DNA of 64,000 nt. Origin: Chryseobacterium sp. KACC 21268 (GTDB lineage: Bacteria; Bacteroidota; Bacteroidia; Flavobacteriales; Weeksellaceae). The first letter of the stretch is position 1, and the number at the start of each line of letters is the position of its first letter. The DNA lies in the NCBI GenBank assembly GCA_028736075.1, contig CP117875.1, positions 496,001 to 560,000 of the forward strand. Reading direction: 5' to 3'. The notes below the pieces were generated by a model, which was given only the letters and a program-made list of their open reading frames with translations, searched no databases and was not told where the DNA came from. This document shows positions 10,069 through 18,373 of this stretch, one piece after another. The position numbers and the translations under genes are program-made.

Positions 10069-10093
10069 AGTCCTCTATTTCGAGGACTTTTTT
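10069..10093 (+). terminator. rho-independent terminator after GLPGLI gene
   Basis: AGTCCTC and GAGGACT form a 7-bp stem with a 6-base loop, followed by six T. Confidence 0.8.
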
Positions 10094-10117
10094 ATGCTGA
10101 ATTTTTAAAAGATTACA

Positions 10118-10639
10118 ATGAGTTATTTACCCAAATTAAAAAATATAAAAGCCTTCGTATTCGATGTTGACGGTGTTTTCACAGATGGCAGCGTTTATCT
10201 TTTGCCAGACAAAAATATGAGCCGTGTGATGAGCGTCCTTGATGGTTATGCAGTGGTACAATCCATCAAACAAGGTTACAAAATCGGAATCATCACCGGC
10301 GGCAACGATCCGATGGTGCAAAACAGAATGGAATATTTGGGCATTAAGGATTATTACGCTAAGTCATCGCATAAAATTTCGGATTATGAGGACTTTAAAT
10401 CAAAGTATAATCTCAAAGATTCTGAGATTTTAATGATGGGCGACGATATTCCGGATATTGGCATTATGAAACTGGCAGAAATTTCCGCTTGTCCAGCCAA
10501 TGCCGTTCCGGAGGTGAAGGCGATTTCAGATTACATTTCTCCCGTTTATGGTGGAAAAGGCGCCGTCCGTGATGTTATTGAACAAGTGATGAAAGTCCAG
10601 GGAAAATGGAATCTGGACGAAGAAACAAAATCAGCTTAG
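10118..10639 (+). CDS. kdsC: HAD phosphatase, KdsC-like
   Basis: 173 residues, the length of the capless C1-type HAD phosphatase KdsC, which removes phosphate from 3-deoxy-D-manno-octulosonate 8-phosphate for lipopolysaccharide core synthesis. Motif I is FDVDGVFTDG with nucleophile Asp16 and acid Asp18; motif II is the ITGG near 59-62; motif IV is GDDIPD (108-113). It is followed by maf on the same strand after 63 bp. KdsC is the best-fitting member, but without kdsA/kdsB nearby a different small phosphate ester remains possible. Confidence 0.85.
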   Translation: MSYLPKLKNIKAFVFDVDGVFTDGSVYLLPDKNMSRVMSVLDGYAVVQSIKQGYKIGIITGGNDPMVQNRMEYLGIKDYYAKSSHKISDYEDFKSKYNLKDSEILMMGDDIPDIGIMKLAEISACPANAVPEVKAISDYISPVYGGKGAVRDVIEQVMKVQGKWNLDEETKSA

Positions 10640-10702
10640 TTAATTGATAATGAAATGCTTCATCGCTCCATTTGACCACAGGAAAAAATAGAAATTAAGC
10701 AA

Positions 10703-11275
10703 ATGAAATTATTATTAGCCTCCCAATCACCCAGACGAAAAGAATTATTATCGCAACTTGGCTATCAATTCGAAACCGTTAGTATTGATGTTGATGAGTC
10801 TTATCCTTCGGACTTAGCACCAGAAAAAATTGCCGAATTTGTTTCAAATAAAAAAGCAAAAGCGTTCAACGTTAATACTGATGAAATTCTTCTGACATCT
10901 GACACGATTGTGGCATTAGACCAGAAAATTCTCCTCAAACCAAAAGATGAAAAAGAAGCTTTTGAAATGCTGAAAAATCTTTCCGATAAAAAGCATCAGG
11001 TCTATACTGCTTTCACTATCAAAACAAAAGATTCTGAAATAAGTAAAACCAGCAAAACGGATGTGGAATTTTCTGAAATCAGTGAGGACGAAATCAGATT
11101 TTACATCAATCATTATAAACCTTTTGATAAAGCAGGATCGTACGGAATCCAGGAATGGTTGGGAATGGCCAAAATTAAAAATATCACTGGATCATTCTAT
11201 GCTGTAATGGGTTTTCCGGTAGATTTGGTTTATGAAGAACTCAAAAAACTGAACTGCTTTCCTGAGAATTTGTAA
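10703..11275 (+). CDS. maf: Maf family nucleotide pyrophosphatase
   Basis: 190 residues. The N terminus has the Maf signature LASQSPRRKELL (5-16) and the catalytic SDT triplet (Asp67) in TSDTIVALD; AGSYGIQEW follows in the C-terminal half. Maf proteins hydrolyse non-canonical or modified nucleoside triphosphates such as dTTP/UTP analogues and influence septum formation. Gene order kdsC-maf is common in flavobacteria. Confidence 0.92.
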   Translation: MKLLLASQSPRRKELLSQLGYQFETVSIDVDESYPSDLAPEKIAEFVSNKKAKAFNVNTDEILLTSDTIVALDQKILLKPKDEKEAFEMLKNLSDKKHQVYTAFTIKTKDSEISKTSKTDVEFSEISEDEIRFYINHYKPFDKAGSYGIQEWLGMAKIKNITGSFYAVMGFPVDLVYEELKKLNCFPENL

Positions 11276-11359
11276 AACTAAATTCTTTAGATAATTTTCC
11301 TTGCAAAATTTCGTTATTTTTACAGATTGAATACTCAATTTCAAATTGAAATTAATTAG

Positions 11360-13948
11360 ATGAGAAAATATTTACTAATCATACTTGCTGTCGTAAGCAT
11401 ATTGGCTTGTAATCCGCGTAAAAAGAAAAAGAAAACCAGCAGCGGACCAGTGAATAGGTTTATGACATATCATAATACTCTATTCAACAGCAGCGAGGCT
11501 ATGGCTGCAGAAATGGAAAGCCGTGACAAGGCGCATGTGGACAATTTCTATGATCCTTACATTTCCGTTTACACAACGGAAGATGTTGCTGCTGACCCAA
11601 GTTTTTCTCCTGCTGGCGCTACGGGTGCCAACGATTCTGTCGCTCCTGTGGGTATGAGAGGAAACGCGAGAAATGCGAACCTAAGTACTGACAATGAAAG
11701 ATTTGCATCAGGAAACGGAGGCTCTTCAAACGGCAATAGAAAAGGCGCATCTATTCTTCAGATTACGGAAGCAAAAGCAATAAAGGCGATTACAAAATAT
11801 TCGGTTTTGGTAAATGGCGTCGAAAAAAACAAGAAAATTTTTGATGCTTACATCCTTTTAGCAAAAGCGAGAATGTATCAGGGCAAGTATTTGGAATCTC
11901 TGGACGCTCTTAGTTATCTGTTCAATACAATGGATAAGGATAAGAGAATCCCGTTAGCTCACATTTACAAAGCTGCCAATTATACTAAGCTTAAAGAGTA
12001 TTACCGTGCTGATGAGGTTTTCAAAAACCTTGAAGAAGATCCTAAAATCAAGCTTAAAAAGGAGCATCTGAAAATTCTGAAAGTTTACCAGGCAGACAAC
12101 TTCCTGAAATGGGGCAAAAAAGAACTGGCTGCTGAAGTTTTGGAAGAAGCTTTCACCTACAACAAAGAAAGAAAAACAAAAAGCAGAATTGCATTTTTAC
12201 GCGGACAGATCCTTTCTGGCCTCAATAGAAAAGAGGATGCTAGAGAATCTTTTGCAGCGGCCTACAAATATGCCAACAGCTACGAGTTTGAAGTAAAATC
12301 CCAAATCGAGATTGCCAAAACATTTGACGGTAAGACTGATAGCTACGAAAAGGCAATCGCCTACATTTCGAATATCGCTAAAAAAGGAACCTACGCTTCC
12401 CGTAAAAACGAATTGTATTATGCGAGCGGTTTGATAGCCACCTCTGCAACCAAGGACTCTTTAGCTGATTCCTACTTCAGAAAAGCATTAAAGGAAAAGC
12501 AGTCCGATCCACAAATCCGTGGACTTACTTATTCCGAAATTGCTAAGAAATATTTTTCGAAAGACGATTACCTTACGGCTGGTGTCTATTACGACAGTGC
12601 TTTGGCTGTGATGAGTTACCAACCAGAAAAAGAGCGATTGACAGATCTAACAGCCAACATCAAAAAGTTATCAAAGAACTATTATGTCATCAAGAAAAAT
12701 GACAGCATTCTGAATCTGGCAAAAATGTCTCCTGACCAGCAAAGAGAGTATTTCACAAAACATATTGAGAAAATAATCGCGAAAGAGCAAGCTGCCGAAA
12801 TCGAAAAAAGAAAAGCGGACCGCAGCAAAGGTTTTGATAATGAAGATTACAACGCCAATTCGATTTTTGCAAACAATTCTTCAGATGCCAACAGTTTTCA
12901 GAATTTTGGGATAACAGGCGGATCTACGTTCTACTTTGCTAATTCTAATAATATTCCGAGAGGAGAAAGTTCTTTTAAACAGACTTGGGGAAACAGAACG
13001 TTATCTGATAACTGGCGTTATTCTGCAAAGACGACCACGATTGAGGAAATGAAAAATGAAGCTTTAGGATTGGCTAATGCTCCAGACCCAAGGCGATTGG
13101 AACCAGAATTTTACATTGAAAAAATTCCAACTTCTTCTGAGGAATTGGGAAGACTGAAAAAAGACAGAGATACTGCAAGCCTCGGAATGGGAAGAATGTA
13201 TGAATCCTTTTTTGGCAATACAAAATTGGCTACCAAAACGCTTTTTGATTTGGTAGAGGCAAAACCTGATGAGGAAACAGATCTGCAGGCTTTATACAAT
13301 ATTTTTGTATTCAATTACGAAAAGAATCCGGCAGAAGCAGAAAAGGCGAAACAACAGATCCTGGAAAAATATCCTTACACTTCCTACGCTGAGTTTGTGA
13401 AAAATCCGAAAAGCAAAGATTTCAACAAGTCAACAGAAGATGTCGAAAAAATCTATGCAGAGTCCTATAAACTCTATCAGACTGAAAAGTTTAAAGAATC
13501 TTCTGAAATGATTGATAAGGCACTTGCAGATCATCCAAAAGATGCATTGGTTCCGAAGTTCTATCTGTTAAATGCTTACAATGCTGGAAAGAATGCAGGC
13601 AAAGAAATTATGATTTTGCAATTGGAGCAGATTGTTCTTAATTACGCAAAAACGCCGGAAGGTATAAAAGCAAAAGAACTTCTGAAATATCTGAAAAGTG
13701 ATGCTAAATTAGAATTGACAGACGAATCAGGAAACACTATTTCTAATAAACCCCAGCAACAGGCACAAACTGTTAATGAAGACCTTAATGAAGAAAAAAT
13801 AAAACAGCTGAAAAGCGAGCTGGATGCAAATGAAGGTGGAAATGTTGCACCAAGCGGACCTGGAAGTCCTGGAAGAATCGAGAGCGCTGAAAAAATAGCT
13901 CCACTACAATCCGAACCACAGATAACACCAGAGAAAAAAAGACAATAA
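11360..13948 (+). CDS. sprE: SprE/PorW-like TPR lipoprotein (type IX secretion, gliding)
   Basis: 862 residues. A lipoprotein signal ends at Cys17 (SILAC), followed by a lysine cluster. The segment NRFMTYHNTLFNSSEA resembles the conserved N-terminal motif of SprE/PorW (YHNTTARFNGYFNA in relatives). Many helical TPR-like units follow through about residue 780, and the last 60 residues are low-complexity Pro/Gly/Ser. SprE is a periplasmic lipoprotein needed for type IX secretion and gliding in Flavobacterium. Family assignment rests on motif, length and lipobox, not on alignment. A strong bidirectional terminator follows directly. Confidence 0.75.
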   Translation: MRKYLLIILAVVSILACNPRKKKKKTSSGPVNRFMTYHNTLFNSSEAMAAEMESRDKAHVDNFYDPYISVYTTEDVAADPSFSPAGATGANDSVAPVGMRGNARNANLSTDNERFASGNGGSSNGNRKGASILQITEAKAIKAITKYSVLVNGVEKNKKIFDAYILLAKARMYQGKYLESLDALSYLFNTMDKDKRIPLAHIYKAANYTKLKEYYRADEVFKNLEEDPKIKLKKEHLKILKVYQADNFLKWGKKELAAEVLEEAFTYNKERKTKSRIAFLRGQILSGLNRKEDARESFAAAYKYANSYEFEVKSQIEIAKTFDGKTDSYEKAIAYISNIAKKGTYASRKNELYYASGLIATSATKDSLADSYFRKALKEKQSDPQIRGLTYSEIAKKYFSKDDYLTAGVYYDSALAVMSYQPEKERLTDLTANIKKLSKNYYVIKKNDSILNLAKMSPDQQREYFTKHIEKIIAKEQAAEIEKRKADRSKGFDNEDYNANSIFANNSSDANSFQNFGITGGSTFYFANSNNIPRGESSFKQTWGNRTLSDNWRYSAKTTTIEEMKNEALGLANAPDPRRLEPEFYIEKIPTSSEELGRLKKDRDTASLGMGRMYESFFGNTKLATKTLFDLVEAKPDEETDLQALYNIFVFNYEKNPAEAEKAKQQILEKYPYTSYAEFVKNPKSKDFNKSTEDVEKIYAESYKLYQTEKFKESSEMIDKALADHPKDALVPKFYLLNAYNAGKNAGKEIMILQLEQIVLNYAKTPEGIKAKELLKYLKSDAKLELTDESGNTISNKPQQQAQTVNEDLNEEKIKQLKSELDANEGGNVAPSGPGSPGRIESAEKIAPLQSEPQITPEKKRQ

Positions 13949-13977
13949 AAAAAGAGAGCTAATTGCTCTCTTTTTTT
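13947..13977 (+). terminator. bidirectional terminator between sprE-like gene and tnaA
   Basis: AAAAAAGAGAGC and GCTCTCTTTTTTT form a stem with a 5-base loop (TAATT). It begins within the stop codon of the plus-strand gene and ends just before the stop of the minus-strand gene. Confidence 0.85.
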
Positions 13978-13979
13978 AT

Positions 13980-15362
13980 TTATAATGATACTTTATCTAA
14001 TTGAACCGTAAAGTGTCTCAAAATCGAAGGTTCCTTTGTGATTTTGTAGCCTTTTGTAATTTCATTCCTTCTTTCAAAAACATTGATCACTGCTGCTGCC
14101 ACATAATCCATATGATTGTTTGTGTAAGTTCGCCTTGGGATTGCCAACCTCAGCAATTCCAATTTTGGATAACGGTTTTCTCTCGTTTCAGGATCACGAT
14201 CAGCCAACAAAGTTCCGATTTCCACACCTCGGATTCCGGCTTCTTTGTAAAGCTCGATGGCTAAAGTTTGTGCGGGAAATTCTTCTCTTTTGATATTCGG
14301 CAAAAAGTTGAGCGCATCTATGAAAACAGCGTGTCCACCAATTGGTTTTTGAACCGGGATTCCTGCTTCCATTAATTTGTTTCCAAGATATTCCACTTGC
14401 GAAATTCTGCTTTCCAGATAAGGAAATTCTGTCGCTTCGTCTAATCCTGTTGCCAACGCCGACATATCTCTTCCAGCCATTCCACCGTAAGTGATAAAAC
14501 CTTCGTAAATAATGGTGAAGTTAGATGCTTGTTCAAAGATCTCTCTATTTTTCAAAGCGATAAAGCCGCCGATGTTGACCAGACCATCTTTCTTGGAGCT
14601 CATCGTCATTCCATTGCCATAGGAGAAAATCTCTTTACAGATTTCTTTGATGGTTCTGTCTTCCTGTCCTTTTTCTCTTTTCTTGATGAAATAAGCATTC
14701 TCTGCAAACCTCGCCGAATCAAATAAAACCGGAATTCCGTATTGGTCTGACAATGCTTTCACAGCTTTGATGTTTTCAAGAGAAACCGGCTGTCCACCAG
14801 AAGAGTTGCAAGTAATTGTAATTAAACAAAATGGAATCTGCTCTTTCGGATGTGATTTGTAAACCGCTTCCAATTTCTCAAGATCGATATTCCCTTTGAA
14901 AGGGTGAAGGTCATTAATATCAAAAGCTTCATCAATTGTACAATCGATGGCGTGCGCTTTTCGGAATTCGATGTGTCCTTTTGTGGTGTCGAAGTGTGAA
15001 TTTCCGGGACAAATGTCGCCTTCTTTCACCATTACCGAAAACAGCACATTTTCCGCTGCTCGTCCTTGGTGTGTTGGTAATAAGTATGGAAAACCAGTAA
15101 TTCTTTCAACAGTACTTTGCAACGCTTCGAATGAACGTGAGCCAGCATAACTTTCGTCGCCGATCATCAGTGCGCCCCATTGTTTGTCGCTCATCGCGCC
15201 AGTTCCACTGTCTGTCAACAGATCGATGAAAACGTGGGAACTTCTAAGATTGAACAAATTGTAATCGGCTTTTTTCAGCCATTCTTCGCGTTGTTCTTGT
15301 GTGGATTGGTATATTTCTTCGACCATTTTGATTCTAAATGGCTCTGCGTAAGGTAATTTCAT
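13980..15362 (-). CDS. tnaA: tryptophanase
   Basis: 460 residues; cleaves L-tryptophan to indole, pyruvate and ammonia with PLP. The ATG at 15362 gives the family N terminus MKLPYAEPFRIKMVE; a longer upstream frame has no family similarity. The PLP lysine is Lys258 in SSKKDG. Three positions that separate tryptophanase from tyrosine phenol-lyase are tryptophanase-like: Asp125 in SHFDTT (Thr in the lyase), an aliphatic residue in VEIG near 380-383 (Arg in the lyase), and His450 in LRHF (Phe in the lyase). No tnaC-like leader or Trp permease gene is adjacent. It stands 164 bp downstream of DUF502 with repeat-rich DNA between. Confidence 0.92.
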   Translation of the reverse strand: MKLPYAEPFRIKMVEEIYQSTQEQREEWLKKADYNLFNLRSSHVFIDLLTDSGTGAMSDKQWGALMIGDESYAGSRSFEALQSTVERITGFPYLLPTHQGRAAENVLFSVMVKEGDICPGNSHFDTTKGHIEFRKAHAIDCTIDEAFDINDLHPFKGNIDLEKLEAVYKSHPKEQIPFCLITITCNSSGGQPVSLENIKAVKALSDQYGIPVLFDSARFAENAYFIKKREKGQEDRTIKEICKEIFSYGNGMTMSSKKDGLVNIGGFIALKNREIFEQASNFTIIYEGFITYGGMAGRDMSALATGLDEATEFPYLESRISQVEYLGNKLMEAGIPVQKPIGGHAVFIDALNFLPNIKREEFPAQTLAIELYKEAGIRGVEIGTLLADRDPETRENRYPKLELLRLAIPRRTYTNNHMDYVAAAVINVFERRNEITKGYKITKEPSILRHFTVQLDKVSL

Positions 15363-15421
15363 GATAAATATAAATGATGATTGATAATTGATAAATGATC
15401 TTTTATATTGATAATTGATAA
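15363..15421. repeat. ATTGATAA-type low-complexity repeat, copy 1
   Basis: Degenerate repeats of ATTGATAA/AATGATGA immediately upstream of tnaA. The complementary form (ATCAATTATCATTTAT) occurs at 15491-15521, so the two could pair. Related strings occur at 38601-38630 and 63799-63871. Confidence 0.55.
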
Positions 15422-15490
15422 AAAATAATTCGCATTGTAAGACCAATGGAATAGACCGTTATTTAGAATGAAAAATAATGACTCGCAAGA

Positions 15491-15521
15491 AATCATTTAT
15501 CATCTATCAATTATCATTTAT
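15491..15521. repeat. ATTGATAA-type repeat, inverted copy
   Basis: ATCATTTATCATCTATCA-type sequence, the complement of the repeat at 15363-15421, located just after the DUF502 stop. Confidence 0.5.
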
Positions 15522-15526
15522 GAAAA

Positions 15527-16141
15527 CTACTCCGGTGCTTTGAAAACGTTGTCGTCTGAGTGAAATCCGGCGACGCCTCCACTCACAGCAAATTTCATTG
15601 CTTCGGCGGCGCTCATTCCCGTCACTTCCTTTACATTATTGAATTTGGTGATGATCACCCAGCCAGAAACGGCGTAGGAATGTGGCAAATACACGGCGAT
15701 CATATGCTCGAGATCTACAACAGACATATCAGTCTGTGTCAAAAATCCGATTCGCCAGATTTCCGGCGTTTCATTGGTCTTGACCCAAACCGGGACGTTG
15801 AATTTTTTCTTGTCTCCAACAAAAGATCCTAGAACGTCTTTCAGCGAAGTATAAATAAATTTGATCCCTGGAATATGTTCCAAAACATAATCTACACCGT
15901 CGACGATCAATCTTCCTATGATGAATTTATTGCCAAAAAAACCAATGAATGCAGTTCCGAAAATGACAATGAAGAACATCAATCCTGGAAATCTTTGCGA
16001 AACAGAAGGTATCAAATTATCAATACTAAAAACCACGCTCCAAATGACCCAAACCGTGATGGCTAAAGGTCCAATGATAATCAATCCCTGAATGAAGGAT
16101 CGTATAAATAAGCGTAGATAATCGTTGAGATTTCTGTCCAT
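15527..16141 (-). CDS. DUF502 family membrane protein
   Basis: 204 residues. Two N-terminal membrane segments (about 14-36 and 50-75) precede a soluble domain with VWVKTNETPEIWRIGFLTQ and the family's glycine-rich GWVIITKFNNV. DUF502 proteins are widespread inner-membrane proteins with no agreed biochemical role. The gene begins 8 bp after miaE on the same strand, so the two are co-transcribed. Confidence 0.88.
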   Translation of the reverse strand: MDRNLNDYLRLFIRSFIQGLIIIGPLAITVWVIWSVVFSIDNLIPSVSQRFPGLMFFIVIFGTAFIGFFGNKFIIGRLIVDGVDYVLEHIPGIKFIYTSLKDVLGSFVGDKKKFNVPVWVKTNETPEIWRIGFLTQTDMSVVDLEHMIAVYLPHSYAVSGWVIITKFNNVKEVTGMSAAEAMKFAVSGGVAGFHSDDNVFKAPE

Positions 16142-16149
16142 TTTAGATT

Positions 16150-16731
16150 TTAGCCGTGGATGTTTTCTTTGTTTCCGTAGGATTTCATAATGTTGGCCTC
16201 ATATTCCAGCCATTCTTCCCAACGTTTGTTCACTTTTTCCGGATTGCCTAATTGTCTTGCGAAACCGATGAAAGTTGTATAATGATTGGCTTCGGAAACC
16301 ATCAGGTCGTGGTAGAATTGCTTCAGTTCCTCGTCCTTGATATTTTCTGTCAATACTTTGAAACGTTCACAGCTTCTGGCTTCGATCATTGCTGCGAAAA
16401 GCATTTTGTCGATAATCTGCTCGTCGCGATGTCCACCTTTTACTAGGAATTTAATTAGGTCATTCACATAATCGTCTTTGCGTGTTCTTCCCAAAACACC
16501 ACCTCTTTTTTTGATGATCTCGTGAACTTGGTTGAAGTGGTCCAACTCTTCCTGCGCAATGGCCAAAAGTTCGGTCACCATTTCTGTGTGCTCTGGAACC
16601 ATTGTGATCAGGCCAATGGCATTGGTTGCTGCTTTTTGCTCACACCAAGCGTGATCGGTTAGGATTTCTTCCAAGTTATCTTCGGCAATGTTTGCCCAAC
16701 GTGGGTCTGTAAGAAGTTTTAGACGGAACAT
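16150..16731 (-). CDS. miaE: tRNA-(ms2io6A) hydroxylase MiaE
   Basis: 193 residues of the ferritin-like diiron family. MiaE hydroxylates the isopentenyl group of ms2i6A37 in tRNA. Diiron ligand motifs are visible as EQKAA (about 31-35), EELDHFNQVHE (about 62-72), EARSCERF, and SEANHYTTF. The gene leads a two-gene minus operon with DUF502. MiaA/MiaB, which make the substrate, are not in the window. Confidence 0.9.
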   Translation of the reverse strand: MFRLKLLTDPRWANIAEDNLEEILTDHAWCEQKAATNAIGLITMVPEHTEMVTELLAIAQEELDHFNQVHEIIKKRGGVLGRTRKDDYVNDLIKFLVKGGHRDEQIIDKMLFAAMIEARSCERFKVLTENIKDEELKQFYHDLMVSEANHYTTFIGFARQLGNPEKVNKRWEEWLEYEANIMKSYGNKENIHG

Positions 16732-16893
16732 TTTATATTTTTTGTAAAAATAAGGATTTGATTGCTTTTTATTAAATATTTTATCGACTAATATTAATTT
16801 CTGAAATCAATCAAAGAGAAACACTCCTATAATGAATCATATTAATATTTGGCACAGATATTGAAAATCCTTCAACAATTAAATAATAAAATT

Positions 16894-17127
16894 ATGAAAA
16901 ATTCAACTATTACCAATCGTGCTAGATTATTTCTTTTTAGCTTTTTGGCGGTATTTTCTTCTGCATTATCTTTTGCACAAGATTCAGCAGTCGTTAAGAC
17001 AACTAATGTCACCACAACTTCCACAGAAGAATGGCAAACCAATCCAACATACTGGATCATTGGTGGCGTCGTTCTTATCGTGATCGTCGCAATTGTGGCG
17101 ATGAGCGGAAGGAAAAGAAATGATTAA
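16894..17127 (+). CDS. small membrane protein with signal peptide
   Basis: 77 residues from the ATG at 16894: a signal peptide (about 1-26, ending SFAQ), a Thr/Ser-rich linker, a single membrane segment (YWIIGGVVLIVIVAIVAM) and a short basic tail RKRND. The topology predicts an exported N-terminal linker anchored by the C-terminal helix. No family recognised. It is followed by a terminator, so it is probably transcribed alone. Confidence 0.7.
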   Translation: MKNSTITNRARLFLFSFLAVFSSALSFAQDSAVVKTTNVTTTSTEEWQTNPTYWIIGGVVLIVIVAIVAMSGRKRND

Positions 17128-17136
17128 AAATATTAC

Positions 17137-17162
17137 AAAGCGCTTTTAGGAGCGCTTTTTTT
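17137..17162 (+). terminator. terminator after small membrane protein
   Basis: AAAGCGCT and AGCGCTTT with a 6-base loop and seven T; it abuts the stop codon of the convergent acyltransferase gene. Confidence 0.85.
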
Positions 17163-18258
17163 ATGGATTCTTTGAAGCTGTTTTAGCTCTTAAAAATTCT
17201 AGAACTTTCCAACCGAAATCATCCACTTTTTTCAAACCAATCGAAATCAGGAATGCCAATAAAATATTGAGCGGATAAATGATCAAAACCAACAGCCACC
17301 AACTCATCGAATCTTTCATAGGAACGACAAGAAAATAAATCAACGAGGAACTCATCCCTTGGGCGAAATAGAAAAAGATCGCATTTTGTCCGACATTGGT
17401 TACGAAATTTGGTTTCGTGATCTTCAATCGGTTGTAGAATACGAAAAGTGTTACCAATGAGAATAAGGTCCAAATGATGTAAGGAATTTTCGGCGGGAAC
17501 TTTTGTTTATTGATCTTATAGAAAATATCGCTTCCATAATTCCAGAACATCCAAGCCAAAGCAATTGCGACCAATCCGTACAAAACGGGAATAATTTTGG
17601 TTGAGATCTTCTTGCCTTTCATTCTATTTCCAATCAGAAAAACCGCCATATAAAAAGCCACATAACCGCCTTGTCCATTAGGGTAATAATGTGGAAAAAT
17701 ATTGAATATCAATGTTAAAACGACGCAAAGTCCAATAAACCAATTGATGTGTTTCGGGAAGAATTTTAAAATCAATACGCCCAAAACCGTCAGAATATAA
17801 TAGACTTTCAAATACCAAAAACTTCCCATCACCACAGGAAAAGTATCACAATTGGAATACTCGTGCAAATACCAATTTCCCAAAACCTGCCATTGCGGTT
17901 CTGATGAAATACTGCTTGGAACATACTTAGTTCCGAATGTTGAGTAGAAATCCTTCAACCACTCAAACGAGAAAAAATTCAATCCAAAAACCTTGAAAAA
18001 GTAGTCGAGGAAAAAGAGAAATGTCACGAAGATCATATACGTGATCTGCAACTTCAATAATCTGTACAATGTTTTCTCAATATTATTCCCGGAAGTGATT
18101 CCACTCAGCGCATAAAACAAGGCAACATCAAAAACCAAAGAAAAAACCCGGACCTCGGTCGGAATGTAAAACTGCCCGCTCCAGAAAGCCGTGTGAATAA
18201 AAATAATGGAAATGGTCGCCAGTCCTTTGGCAAAATCAATATAGAGATCTCTTTGCAT
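17161..18258 (-). CDS. acyltransferase family membrane protein
   Basis: 365 residues with about ten hydrophobic segments. The N terminus LYIDFAKGLATISIIFIHTAF matches the Acyl_transf_3 family, whose conserved membrane histidine (here in FIHTAF) takes part in transfer of acetyl or succinyl groups to cell-surface glycans. No sugar or peptidoglycan genes are adjacent to indicate the acceptor. Flanked by convergent and divergent genes, so probably its own unit. Confidence 0.82.
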   Translation of the reverse strand: MQRDLYIDFAKGLATISIIFIHTAFWSGQFYIPTEVRVFSLVFDVALFYALSGITSGNNIEKTLYRLLKLQITYMIFVTFLFFLDYFFKVFGLNFFSFEWLKDFYSTFGTKYVPSSISSEPQWQVLGNWYLHEYSNCDTFPVVMGSFWYLKVYYILTVLGVLILKFFPKHINWFIGLCVVLTLIFNIFPHYYPNGQGGYVAFYMAVFLIGNRMKGKKISTKIIPVLYGLVAIALAWMFWNYGSDIFYKINKQKFPPKIPYIIWTLFSLVTLFVFYNRLKITKPNFVTNVGQNAIFFYFAQGMSSSLIYFLVVPMKDSMSWWLLVLIIYPLNILLAFLISIGLKKVDDFGWKVLEFLRAKTASKNP

Positions 18259-18373
18259 CGATGTGATTAATTATCTGAAAGTCAAAATTATCATTATTTT
18301 CCCAAGTTCTTTATAAATATTTAACTTTTACCACTCGATTGTTATCCTTATTTTTACAAGTTCAATCGTAGAA

